Part shown: piece by piece, positions 23,405-31,197 of the stretch
Layout of the letters: the number at the start of each line of letters is the position of its first letter
How positions within the stretch are numbered: the first letter of the stretch is position 1
DNA from: Desulfovibrio sp. ZJ369
GTDB lineage: Bacteria; Desulfobacterota; Desulfovibrionia; Desulfovibrionales; Desulfovibrionaceae
Assembly (NCBI RefSeq): GCF_011039085.1
Contig: NZ_JAAKEI010000026.1
Coordinates: 1-37,331, forward strand
Direction: 5' to 3'
Length of the DNA: 37,331 nt
Made by a program: the position numbers and the translations under genes
The notes under the pieces: generated by a model
What the model saw: only the letters and a program-made list of their open reading frames with translations
Told to the model about the DNA's origin: nothing
Databases searched by the model: none

Positions 23405-24712
23405 TTATTTCCTTCTGAAGCGGGCATCCCATTTGTGGCGCGCCCCGCCCAGCTCCCTGCCCTTGCATTGGGTGCTGTTTTCGCTGCCCGTGCACTCCAC
23501 CTTTTGCGGCACATAGGTGCCGCCGCGCGGGCAACGGGCGGGATCGGCGTCAAAGAGCAGGCGGTTGCCCGAAAAGCGCGCGGCCGCGGAACCGCTGCAC
23601 ATCTGGCCGTTGCGTTCGCGCACGAAACGTCGGCCCTTGCCGTTCTTGTCAAAGCAGTATTCGGCAATGATCGGTTCGTTGGAAGGATGCGAGTAGAGCC
23701 CTGTTTCACTGGTCCAGCAGCCTTCCAAAAAGGCCAGGTCTTTTTTCTTGGCCGCGTCCCTGGGAATGGTCAAGTCTTCGTTTTTTCGGGGCTTGGGTTT
23801 TTCGGGCTTGGGCGCTTCCGGCACGGGCGCTTTTTTTTCAGGCTGTTCCGTCACCTTCGGCGTGGCGGGTTTTGCAGGCTGCACCGGCGTCTCACCCAGA
23901 AAAGGTTCCACAATTTCCGGCTCCACAGGCTTTGCTTGCGGCTCTTTGACCGCCTCGGGGGGCGTGACAGGCTTGCAGAGCGCCGTGCGTTCCCGCAATT
24001 GTTGCAGAAGCCCGGCCAGTTCGTCGTCCAGTTTGGCGGCGCGGTTTTTCTGGGCTTCCAGCGCCGCTGTATCGGTTTTGAAGCAGGAGGCGGGCAGCGG
24101 AGAAGGCAGAATGCCCAGGGCCGACAGCAAAAGCCAGAGCAGAAGCAACAGCAGGAACAGAGGCAGAAGCCAGGGCAGGCAGCCGCCGCGCGTCGTGGCA
24201 ATGGGCGTCGGATCGGGAGGCGGGGGAGGCGGCAACGCCGCGCCCAGTCGGGAAAGATCCTGAGGCTGCGCGCCCGCGGCGCCCGGCGCGAATCCCCAAT
24301 TGATCAATACGGGCTTGCCGTCCACTGCCCAGAGATCCTCGGCAGCCGGATGCTGGAGCGCCAGTTGCAGCAAATGGCCGGAAAGCGCGTGACGGCTTTG
24401 CGCTTCCTCCGTAAGATTGTCGGAAAGAGCTTTGATGTCCCGCGCCAAATCCGCGGCTTTGGCGCGCAACAGCCGGGCGTCGGCATCGGGCAGCCCGGCG
24501 ACGGGCCGGGCCGGGCCGTTGCCTTCGGCATACCAGTCCACATGCCGCCCCTCCGCGTCATGCTGCGGTTCGGCCAGCAAGGCAGCATGCTCCGGGCCGA
24601 GTTTTTGCAGCAGCACAGCGCGCAGTTGCCCGTAACAATCCGTGGCGAAAATGCCCTGGCTGGCCAGGGCCCGCATCTGGCCGCGCAGGCTGGAGGCAAT
24701 GCGCGCGCTCAT
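23405..24712 (-). CDS. srfA: SrfA-like membrane protein
   Basis: A 435-residue protein. The N-terminal 150 residues match my recollection of SrfA-type proteins, with HVDWYAEG, HALSGHLLQLA and LWAVDGKPVLINWGF as marker blocks. A proline stretch (PPPPPPDP) precedes a single strong membrane helix (PWLLPLFLLLLLLWLLLSAL). After it come a short coiled coil, a proline/lysine-rich linker and a cysteine-containing C-terminal domain (LEGCWTSETGLYSHPSN, then QMCSGSAAARF), presumably periplasmic, where two or more disulfides could form. A GGAGGAG site lies eight bases before ATG 24712, which overlaps the protease stop by 4 bases. The protein would span the inner membrane and join cytoplasmic SrfB/SrfC with the periplasm. 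SrfA families are divergent, so the name is less secure than for SrfB/SrfC. Confidence 0.75.
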   Translation of the reverse strand: MSARIASSLRGQMRALASQGIFATDCYGQLRAVLLQKLGPEHAALLAEPQHDAEGRHVDWYAEGNGPARPVAGLPDADARLLRAKAADLARDIKALSDNLTEEAQSRHALSGHLLQLALQHPAAEDLWAVDGKPVLINWGFAPGAAGAQPQDLSRLGAALPPPPPPDPTPIATTRGGCLPWLLPLFLLLLLLWLLLSALGILPSPLPASCFKTDTAALEAQKNRAAKLDDELAGLLQQLRERTALCKPVTPPEAVKEPQAKPVEPEIVEPFLGETPVQPAKPATPKVTEQPEKKAPVPEAPKPEKPKPRKNEDLTIPRDAAKKKDLAFLEGCWTSETGLYSHPSNEPIIAEYCFDKNGKGRRFVRERNGQMCSGSAAARFSGNRLLFDADPARCPRGGTYVPQKVECTGSENSTQCKGRELGGARHKWDARFRRK

Positions 24713-25794
24713 GGCTTTTCTCCTCCGGCGGGCCTGGCTGCCGCCCGGCTGAAGGGCACCTGCACGGAACGCAGATAATCGGCCAGGCTGTCGCTCACAA
24801 TGGCCAGGCTGGATTGCCGATAGGATTCGTCATCCAGCTTGATGAAGGTGTTGATGCCCACCACCTCGCCGCGCTCATTGACCAGCGGGCCGCCGCTGTT
24901 GCCCTGGGAAACCGTGGCCGTGTGCACGATCAGGGGCGGCGTGCGTTGCAGAATCACGCTGACCGCGCCGTCGGTATAGACCACTTCCGGCACGGCCTTG
25001 GCGTTGCCTTGAAGCAGGGCCGCAAACTTGGGGTCATCCGTGGTGATTGCGCCGGGAAAGCCCCAGGCGCTGACCCGTTCGGTGCGTTTTACGCCGCCGG
25101 CGAGCTTCAGGGGCGTGATGGCCGGGGCTCCGTCCACTGTGAGCACGGCGAAATCACGGCCCTGGCTTTGTGTGGAGCGCAGCACCCCAGCCCGAAGGGC
25201 CTTGCGGGTGGCTTTGTTGATCACCAGAGCTTCCGTGGCGTTGCCCACCACATGCCCGTTGGTGACGATGTAGCCGGGAGCCACAAAAAAGCCCGAACCC
25301 ATGGAAAGTCCTTCCGGCCGTTGCGCCAGTATCAGCACAGTGGCCTGCTCCAGCAGCTCGGCAACGCTTTCCGGCTTGCGCGCGGGAGCGGCCGGAAGTT
25401 GCCTCAAAGCATCAGGCCCGCCGGACGGCGCGAGCGAGGGATCAGCCGGAAGAACACGCAGATCCACGCCCGGCGGCGCTTCAAGGCTGCCCAGTTCCCG
25501 CTGGATGACGCATGGATCTTTTTGCAGAAGCAGACGCAATTTTTGTAAAAAAGCATCCAGGGCGTCATTGCGCTTTTGGCTTTCGGCGGTTTGCGCGGCC
25601 AGGCTTGCGCGGTGTTGTTCGGCGAGCTGCCATTGCTTCCAGACAAGCCAGGCCGCCAGCACACACAGCAACAGAAAAAAGAGCATCCCCCAGAAAAAGG
25701 GGCGGCGATACCAGGGAACGGCTGCATCCGCAGCCGCGCCAGCCTGAGTCGGCCCCGCGCCGGAGTCGCTCGTGTTTTTTTCGCCTTCCGTCAT
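24709..25794 (-). CDS. Membrane-anchored trypsin-like serine protease
   Basis: A 361-residue protein with a polar N-terminus, one membrane helix (32-51, PFFWGMLFFLLLCVLAAWLV), a short coiled-coil region and a proline-rich linker, then a chymotrypsin-fold protease domain. The catalytic triad is visible: His181 in TNGHVV, Asp214 in RDFAVL and Ser300 in GNSGGP. There is no PDZ domain, unlike DegP/HtrA, so substrate choice may depend on the operon partners. The protease domain should face the periplasm. It is translationally coupled to SrfA (ATGA overlap). A GGAG site precedes ATG 25794. Possible roles are maturation of the lipoprotein or of the secreted von Willebrand and FGE-fold proteins; none can be shown here. 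Confidence 0.88.
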   Translation of the reverse strand: MTEGEKNTSDSGAGPTQAGAAADAAVPWYRRPFFWGMLFFLLLCVLAAWLVWKQWQLAEQHRASLAAQTAESQKRNDALDAFLQKLRLLLQKDPCVIQRELGSLEAPPGVDLRVLPADPSLAPSGGPDALRQLPAAPARKPESVAELLEQATVLILAQRPEGLSMGSGFFVAPGYIVTNGHVVGNATEALVINKATRKALRAGVLRSTQSQGRDFAVLTVDGAPAITPLKLAGGVKRTERVSAWGFPGAITTDDPKFAALLQGNAKAVPEVVYTDGAVSVILQRTPPLIVHTATVSQGNSGGPLVNERGEVVGINTFIKLDDESYRQSSLAIVSDSLADYLRSVQVPFSRAAARPAGGEKP

Positions 25795-25885
25795 GCCTCA
25801 GCTCCGCTGTTTCGGGCTGTCTGAATGTGGAAAAAGCCGACTGACGGGCCCGGACGCGCGTTGAGAGCGGCGGGCCGGAATGGGC

Positions 25886-26710
25886 TCAGCCCAGCAGATT
25901 GGCAACGGTTTCCTCGTAGCTGTTCATACGCGCGTTCATATCCTGACGCGTGCTTTCAAGCTCTTCACGCGAGGCTTTCCACTGCGAAGCCTGGGCCGTG
26001 ACATTGCTTTGCTCTGCGGCGGCCTTGCGCGCCGGGCGGTTGAGGTTCTTGCTGCCTGCTGCGGGGCCGCCACGGCCGCCGGACGCCGGCTCGGCCGCCG
26101 TGTATTGCGCGGCCAGAACCTTTTGATACTCGCTGTCTTTCTGGGCCATGGTCGTGGCCGTGCTGTTCAGAATAAAAGATGTTTCCTCAAGGCCGCTGCG
26201 GATTTCATTATAGCGGTTCTGAAAATCCAGGCGGGTGATTTGGCCGGCTTTGAACTGATTGGCGGCCAGTTGGAATTGCTCGTCATAACATTTTGCCGCA
26301 ATTTTCGCCGCCGCGGTGGCGCGGTTCATGCTGGCCGACTCTGCGCCAAGCTGGCGGGAGTAGGCCTGAAGGTAGGCGGCGTCACGATCCCGGACTTGAG
26401 ATTTGCCGTAGACGTTTCCGGCCACAGCGCCGGTGGCGCCGCCCACGGCCGCGCCTGCCAGCGCGCCTTCGGCCTTGCCGGTGGCCAGGCCGCCGATCAA
26501 CGCCCCCAGAAGTGCCCCGCCCACGGCTCCCACGGCCGTGCTCGTGCCCGCGCTGTTTTCATCCTGGCGTAATTGGGCCACCGGCTGATAGCACTGCGGA
26601 TAATAATTGACCCGGGTTTTTTGCTGCCCGTAGCGGCTTGCGCAGCCTGCAAGCAGCAGGCTGCCCGCCAAAAGCAACGCCAGGCCCGGAAGAAAAGCAC
26701 GCTGTTGCAT
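25886..26710 (-). CDS. Glycine-zipper lipoprotein
   Basis: A 274-residue lipoprotein: signal peptide and lipobox LLLAGC (Cys about 22). After a short tyrosine-rich stretch comes a glycine-zipper hairpin (AVGAVGGALLGALIGGL and ALAGAAVGGATGAVAGNVYG), which inserts into or packs against membranes. The C-terminal half is long helical, probably coiled coil, with KCYDEQFQLAANQFKAGQIT and repeated alanine/glutamine heptads. AGGAG lies eight bases before ATG 26710. It is the first gene of the srf-containing operon, 92 bases ahead of the protease gene. An outer-membrane pore or anchor for the envelope complex would fit. Similar lipoproteins accompany several secretion and envelope-stress systems, so the specific function is open. 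Confidence 0.85.
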   Translation of the reverse strand: MQQRAFLPGLALLLAGSLLLAGCASRYGQQKTRVNYYPQCYQPVAQLRQDENSAGTSTAVGAVGGALLGALIGGLATGKAEGALAGAAVGGATGAVAGNVYGKSQVRDRDAAYLQAYSRQLGAESASMNRATAAAKIAAKCYDEQFQLAANQFKAGQITRLDFQNRYNEIRSGLEETSFILNSTATTMAQKDSEYQKVLAAQYTAAEPASGGRGGPAAGSKNLNRPARKAAAEQSNVTAQASQWKASREELESTRQDMNARMNSYEETVANLLG

Positions 26711-27018
26711 GACGTGAACTCCTGAAATGGATTTCCGAAAAACCTGTATAGTATCGGATGTTACTGCAAAGCAGGGGGAAACGGCAAGGGCCAATCCGCC
26801 TCTGCGCCGTTGGCTCTGTGGCTGCAAGTCATGTCTGGCGCGTATTGTTTGCTTTTACGCTGGGCCTGTGCTAGAAAAATTTTTCAATTCATTGCTGGGC
26901 CATCTTTTTTCTTGCACGGGCCGTGACGCAGCGGGAATCCGATGTGCCGGGCTTTCGCAGGGTTTTGTTTTCCCGGTGCGCGTTTTTTTAACCCTCGTTC
27001 TCAAGGAGTATCCCCACG
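26711..27018. promoter_or_regulatory. Divergent promoter region, srf operon and TRAP cassette
   Basis: About 308 bases with no gene between the divergent operons. On the plus strand TTGCTT (26849-26854) and TAGAAA (26872-26877) with 17 bases between form a plausible sigma-70 promoter for the TAXI gene. On the minus strand TTGCCG (26782-26787) and TAACAT (26758-26763) at 18-base spacing are a weaker candidate for the srf operon; the nearby GATACT/TATACA is another -10 option. No operator-like dyad stands out. Confidence 0.4.
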
Positions 27019-27969
27019 ATGAGAAAAATTTTCAGCCTTCTTCTGGCAGGCGCTCTGATTCTGGCTTCCAGCCTGGCCTTTGCCGATGCCAAGCGCCTCA
27101 CATTGGCCACAGGGGGCACTTCCGGGGTGTATTATCCCCTGGGCGGGGCCATCGGCCAGGTGCTGAGCTCCAAAAGCAACGGCGCTTTGTCCATAACCGC
27201 GCAGGCAACCGGCGCATCGGGCGAAAATATGCGTCTGGTGGAGGCCGGGGACGTGGATTTCGCCATTGTGCAGAACGACGTGGCTGACGCCGCCTACTTC
27301 GGCAAGGCGCCCTTCCGCACGAAGCTTGAGAATGTGCGCGCCATTGCCCGCCTGTATCCCGAATACCTGCATGTGGTCTCCAGTAAGGACAGCGGCGTGA
27401 CCAAAATTGAGGATTTCAAAGGCAAAAAGGTTTCCGTGGGAGCTCGCGGCAGCGGCAATGAAGTGAACTGCCGCCAGCTTTTCGGTTTTTACGGTCTGGA
27501 TTATAAAAACCTGAACCCCATTTTCCTGCCGTACGGCGAAACCGCGGATCAGTTCAAGGACCGTCAATTGGACGGTTTTGTTTTTACCATCGGCACGCCG
27601 AATCCCGCCATCCAGGACATCACCACAGCCCAGGAAGTGGTCTTTGTGCCCCTGGAGGGAGCCAAGGTTGATGAAATTGTGGCCAAGTTTCCGTATCTGG
27701 TGAAGGACGCCATTCCGGCCAACACCTATAAGGGACAGGACAAGGCGGTTCCCACGCTTTCCGTGCAGGCCATTCTGGTGGCCAACAAAAACATGTCCGA
27801 CGATGTGGCGTATGCGCTGACCAAGACGCTTTTTGAAAATCTGGGGGATGTGGCCAAGGCGCACAACAAGGCCGCTGAAATCAGTATTGAGCACGCGGCT
27901 GACGGCGTAACCATTCCTTTCCACCCCGGCGCGGCCAAATACCTCAAGGAAAAGGGCGTGTTGAACTAG
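27019..27969 (+). CDS. TAXI-family TRAP transporter solute-binding protein
   Basis: A 316-residue periplasmic protein with a signal peptide (MRKIFSLLLAGALILASSLA, cleaved after FA, about residue 22). The mature start LTLATGGTSGVYYPLGGAIG is the hallmark of the TAXI subfamily, and NMRLVEAGDVDFAIVQNDV and VSVGARGSGNEVN follow as expected. TAXI proteins bind small organic acids or amino acids (glutamate and related compounds have been reported) and pass them to the membrane subunit. AAGGAG lies ten bases before the ATG. A strong terminator follows the stop codon, then the DUF1850 and permease genes on the same strand, giving the standard TAXI cassette. The ligand cannot be predicted here. Confidence 0.95.
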   Translation: MRKIFSLLLAGALILASSLAFADAKRLTLATGGTSGVYYPLGGAIGQVLSSKSNGALSITAQATGASGENMRLVEAGDVDFAIVQNDVADAAYFGKAPFRTKLENVRAIARLYPEYLHVVSSKDSGVTKIEDFKGKKVSVGARGSGNEVNCRQLFGFYGLDYKNLNPIFLPYGETADQFKDRQLDGFVFTIGTPNPAIQDITTAQEVVFVPLEGAKVDEIVAKFPYLVKDAIPANTYKGQDKAVPTLSVQAILVANKNMSDDVAYALTKTLFENLGDVAKAHNKAAEISIEHAADGVTIPFHPGAAKYLKEKGVLN

Positions 27970-27977
27970 CAGCGGAC

Positions 27978-28009
27978 GGGGCGGGGGCTTGCGGCCCTCG
28001 CCCCTTTTT
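27978..28009 (+). terminator. Intrinsic terminator inside the TRAP cassette
   Basis: GGGGCGGGGGC / GCCCTCGCCCC make an 11-bp stem with one mismatch and a 5-base loop, followed by TTTTT. It lies 9 bases after the TAXI stop codon. Partial read-through would give more binding protein than permease, the ratio expected for such systems. Confidence 0.8.
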
Positions 28010-28093
28010 GCGGCGTCAGACCTGCGCCGGGCTGCCGCGTGGCCTGCCGGATCGCCCGCTTGCCGCCTGATGCGCCCGGACACGGAATATGTC

Positions 28094-28645
28094 ATGCGCG
28101 GACACCATTATCAATATATAGCGGCATTGCTGCGCTGTTGTTGTCTGCTGCTGTGCATGGGGCAGTCAGCTCCGGTCTTTGCTCAGGAGGGGGACAGCGA
28201 TTTGGTGCTGAAAGACGCGCGCGGCGTCGTGCTTTTTTCCTTCCCGGCGCCGGAGGGCTTTGTTTTCGGCATCCGTTACATCCACTCCGTGGCCCAGAGC
28301 CCTGTGGAAGACTGGTTCCAGGTCGTCAACAACGTCATTTTTCTGGAAAAGACCATATATCAGGATTTTGGGGCCGGCTTGCCCCATAATCCCCAACCGG
28401 GACAGACCATGACCACGGCTGACGGGCACATTGTCATCAAGGGCTACCATATGGCCTTGCCCTCTTTTGACGTGCGCGTGGGGCGGGTGGCGCAGCATGT
28501 GCTCTTGCTGCCCCAGGCGGCCGCAGGCTGCGAGGGCCTGACGCGCCAGGTTCCTTTGGCCGAGCTGGCTGCGCCGGGAAGCGCGATCACCTTTGCCGTT
28601 GCCGCGCACGGCCGGACAAGAGCCGCAAAGGCGGCGCAACGCTGA
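28094..28645 (+). CDS. DUF1850 protein of the TRAP cassette
   Basis: A 183-residue protein from ATG 28094, which begins a signal-peptide-like N-terminus (YIAALLRCCCLLLCMGQSAP, ending VFAQEG). The DUF1850 pattern is present: FGIRYIHSVAQSPVEDWFQV and the later DFGAGLP. This family occurs between TAXI binding proteins and fused TRAP permeases and has no known function; an accessory periplasmic role in substrate handling is assumed. An in-frame ATG at 28070 and the open frame back to 27989 lack a good ribosome-binding site and would break the signal peptide. A small TGCGC/GCGCA hairpin follows the stop at about 28649-28660. Confidence 0.85.
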   Translation: MRGHHYQYIAALLRCCCLLLCMGQSAPVFAQEGDSDLVLKDARGVVLFSFPAPEGFVFGIRYIHSVAQSPVEDWFQVVNNVIFLEKTIYQDFGAGLPHNPQPGQTMTTADGHIVIKGYHMALPSFDVRVGRVAQHVLLLPQAAAGCEGLTRQVPLAELAAPGSAITFAVAAHGRTRAAKAAQR

Positions 28646-28815
28646 GAATGCGCTTGCGCAAGAAATTTTCGCGGCTGCACGAGACATTTACCTTTTCGAT
28701 GATTTTTTAAAAAATTCATTTTGAATTTCAGATGGTTGCAATATGATTTTCATTGAAAGCGTGAAAGTCTCGCTGCACACGCCCATTGACAACGTTTAGT
28801 TTGAGGCAGGTAAGG

Positions 28816-30918
28816 ATGAGCCACAAAGAGCGGATGAAGGTTATCGAGCAGGAGGGAGCCGGCGGTTTCGCACTGGAGGAAGGGGCCAGGCTGGATGCCG
28901 AGACCGTGGAAAAAGTGCAGGGCACAGTCGATGTTTCGGAAATTGTGGCCAAATATGACAAAGAATCGGCCTACCGCACATTCAGAGGCTGGCTGCAAAT
29001 TTTTATCCGCGTGCTCTGCATCGTCTTTTCCGCCTTTCATTTGTTCACTGCCGCCACCGGCGCGTATCCTCCCCAAATCCAGCGCGCCGTGCACCTGGGT
29101 TTTGTGCTTGTACTCATTTATCTGCTGTATCCGGCGCGCGCCACGGGCAACAAGCACAAGCTGGCCTGGTACGACGGCCTCCTGGCCGCGGCCGGGGCAG
29201 CCGTCTGCGCCTATATTGTCTGGAATTACGATGTGATTGTGCTGGACGCCGGCCCGCCCACCGAAATGGACTTTCTTTTCGGCTGCGCGGCCATTGTGCT
29301 CGTGCTGGAAGCCACCCGCCGGATCGTGGGGCTGCCCATCACCCTGGTGGCCGTGGTATTTCTGCTCTACGCCAAATTCGGCAACCTGATCCCCGGCATG
29401 ATGGGGCATCCCGGCTTTTCAGTGAAACGCATCGTGGGGCACATGTATCTGACAACAGAGGGCCTCTTCGGCATGCCCCTGGGCGTTTCGGCCTCCTTTG
29501 TCTTTCTGTTCATTCTGTTCGGAGCATTTCTGCACAGCACGGGGCTGGGCAAGTTTTTCATCGATCTGGCCCTGGCGGCCGCCGGACGCTATGTGGGCGG
29601 CCCGGCGAAAGTGGCGGTCCTGGCCAGCGGCTTTTTCGGCACTATTTCCGGTTCCTCGGTGGCCAATACCGTGTCCACCGGCACCTTCACCATCCCTTTG
29701 ATGAAGAGCGTCGGCTACCGCGGCTCCTTTGCCGGGGCTGTGGAGGCCGCTTCCTCCACGGGCGGCCAGATCATGCCGCCGATCATGGGCGCGGCGGCTT
29801 TCATCATGGCCCAGTTCCTGGGCGTGGGCTATGTGGAGATCGCCAAGGCAGCCCTGATCCCTGCCTTGCTGTATTATCTCGCAGTGGGCTTTATGGTCCA
29901 TATGGAAGCCAAACGGCTTGGCCTCAAAGGCATCCCCAGGGAACGCCTGCCGCGCGCCTGGCATGTGCTGCGCCAGGGGGGCTATCTGCTGATCCCGATT
30001 TTTGTGCTGATCTATCTGCTGATTCAGGGGTACACGCCGCTCAAGTCGGCCTATTACTGCATTTTGGCCACAGTGATTATATCCCTGGTGGCCAATAACT
30101 GGAAAGCCTGGGCCGGCGCAAATTCCAGCCGCATCCATGTCGGCCGGGCACTTTGGCAGAGCAACCGGCAGAGCCTCAAGGATATTTTGCAGGCCATGGA
30201 AAACGGCGGTCGTCTGGCCCTGGGCGTGGCCGCGGCCTGCGCCTGCACTGGTTTTGTGATCGGCGTGGTGACGCTTACCGGCGTGGGACTCAAACTGGCC
30301 AACGCCATCCTCACGCTCTCGGCGGGCAGCTTTGCCCTGACGCTCTTTTTTACCATGCTGGCTTCCATCGTTCTGGGCATGGGCCTGCCCACCACGGCCA
30401 AATACATTGTTTTGGCGACCATTGCGGCGCCTGCCATTCAAACTTTCGGCGTGCCCCAACTGGCGGCGCATCTTTTCATCATGTATTTCGGCATCCTGGC
30501 TGATCTGACGCCGCCCGTGGCCCTGGCCGCTTACGCGGCTGCGGGCATTGCCCGGTCAGAGCCCAACGCCACGGGATTCATGGCCGTAAAGCTGGCTCTG
30601 GCAGGGTTTTTAATCCCCTATATTTTCTGCTACAATCCCGCGCTGCTGATGATTGGAGCGAGCAACGCGGAGATCATCTTCATCGTCTGCACCGCGGCTG
30701 TGGGCATTGCCGCGCTTTCCTTCGGCAGTGTGGGCTATTGGCTGCGAGAACTCTATTTCTGGGAACGCCTGCTGCTGGTGGCTGCCGCCATTACCCTGAT
30801 TACGCCGGGGCCGGTGACGGATCTGATTGGACTCGGATTGATGGCTGCCGTTTATGTGATGCAGAAAATGACCAGGACCGGCCCGCAACGGCCTGTGGAG
30901 GACCCCAGGCCGGCATAA
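28816..30918 (+). CDS. TRAP transporter fused permease (4TM/12TM)
   Basis: A 700-residue membrane protein that joins the small (DctQ-like) and large (DctM-like) TRAP subunits, as is normal for TAXI systems. After an acidic cytoplasmic start come four helices (about 60-180), then the large subunit with GFFGTISGSSVANTVSTGTF, SSTGGQIMPPIMGAAAFIMA and LGMGLPTTAKYIVLATIAAP, all typical of the DctM family. It uses a sodium or proton gradient to import the solute brought by the TAXI protein. ATG 28816 follows GAGG by nine bases; a TTG at 28786 is in frame but less likely. It is the last gene of the cassette and ends before a long palindrome. Confidence 0.95.
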   Translation: MSHKERMKVIEQEGAGGFALEEGARLDAETVEKVQGTVDVSEIVAKYDKESAYRTFRGWLQIFIRVLCIVFSAFHLFTAATGAYPPQIQRAVHLGFVLVLIYLLYPARATGNKHKLAWYDGLLAAAGAAVCAYIVWNYDVIVLDAGPPTEMDFLFGCAAIVLVLEATRRIVGLPITLVAVVFLLYAKFGNLIPGMMGHPGFSVKRIVGHMYLTTEGLFGMPLGVSASFVFLFILFGAFLHSTGLGKFFIDLALAAAGRYVGGPAKVAVLASGFFGTISGSSVANTVSTGTFTIPLMKSVGYRGSFAGAVEAASSTGGQIMPPIMGAAAFIMAQFLGVGYVEIAKAALIPALLYYLAVGFMVHMEAKRLGLKGIPRERLPRAWHVLRQGGYLLIPIFVLIYLLIQGYTPLKSAYYCILATVIISLVANNWKAWAGANSSRIHVGRALWQSNRQSLKDILQAMENGGRLALGVAAACACTGFVIGVVTLTGVGLKLANAILTLSAGSFALTLFFTMLASIVLGMGLPTTAKYIVLATIAAPAIQTFGVPQLAAHLFIMYFGILADLTPPVALAAYAAAGIARSEPNATGFMAVKLALAGFLIPYIFCYNPALLMIGASNAEIIFIVCTAAVGIAALSFGSVGYWLRELYFWERLLLVAAAITLITPGPVTDLIGLGLMAAVYVMQKMTRTGPQRPVEDPRPA

Positions 30919-31096
30919 GCCGGTTCCCTGAAGATTTGATCGGGGAGAGCAGGGGCATTTGTAAAAATTCTCTGACCATTGACAGCGCAAGGGCAGATCG
31001 CGCCAGCGAAGCGCAGAAGAAAGGTGCTTTTGCCGGTCACGGCAGGGCAGCATTGCAACGGTTCTTTCTCCCGTCAGGATCCTGTACCATTCCAAA

Positions 31097-31138
31097 ACAG
31101 CACCGAGGCCGGGGCATGTGCCCCGGCCTCGGTGCTGT
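31097..31138. terminator. 20-bp perfect palindrome between convergent operons
   Basis: ACAGCACCGAGGCCGGGGCA is followed by TG and its exact complement, giving a 20-bp uninterrupted stem. On the minus strand it is followed by TTTTGG, so it can end transcription from the symporter operon; on the plus strand it lies 180 bases after the TRAP permease and has only GTAAAA after it. The tiny loop makes it a cruciform-prone DNA sequence too. Confidence 0.7.
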
Positions 31139-31155
31139 GTAAAAGAGAAAATTTC

Positions 31156-31197
31156 AGAGCAGTTCGATTTGAGAGCGTTTCAAAAGCAATATGCTCT
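31156..31197. repeat. MITE-like short inverted-repeat element
   Basis: A 42-bp segment bounded by AGAGCA and TGCTCT. Both ends resemble the visible end of the IS630-type element at 37204 (AGAGCAGATTAACTTTAA against AGAGCAGTTCGATTTGAG here and AGAGCATATTGCTTTTGA from the other side). It may be a non-autonomous relic of that family. Its right end supplies the TAG stop codon of the symporter gene. Confidence 0.4.

Noticed and set aside
21219..23516. Long plus-strand open frame (765 codons) opposite srfB
   Set aside because: Antisense to a protein with clear ATPase motifs; low-quality composition rich in G, H, Q and A, with no ribosome-binding site or domain.
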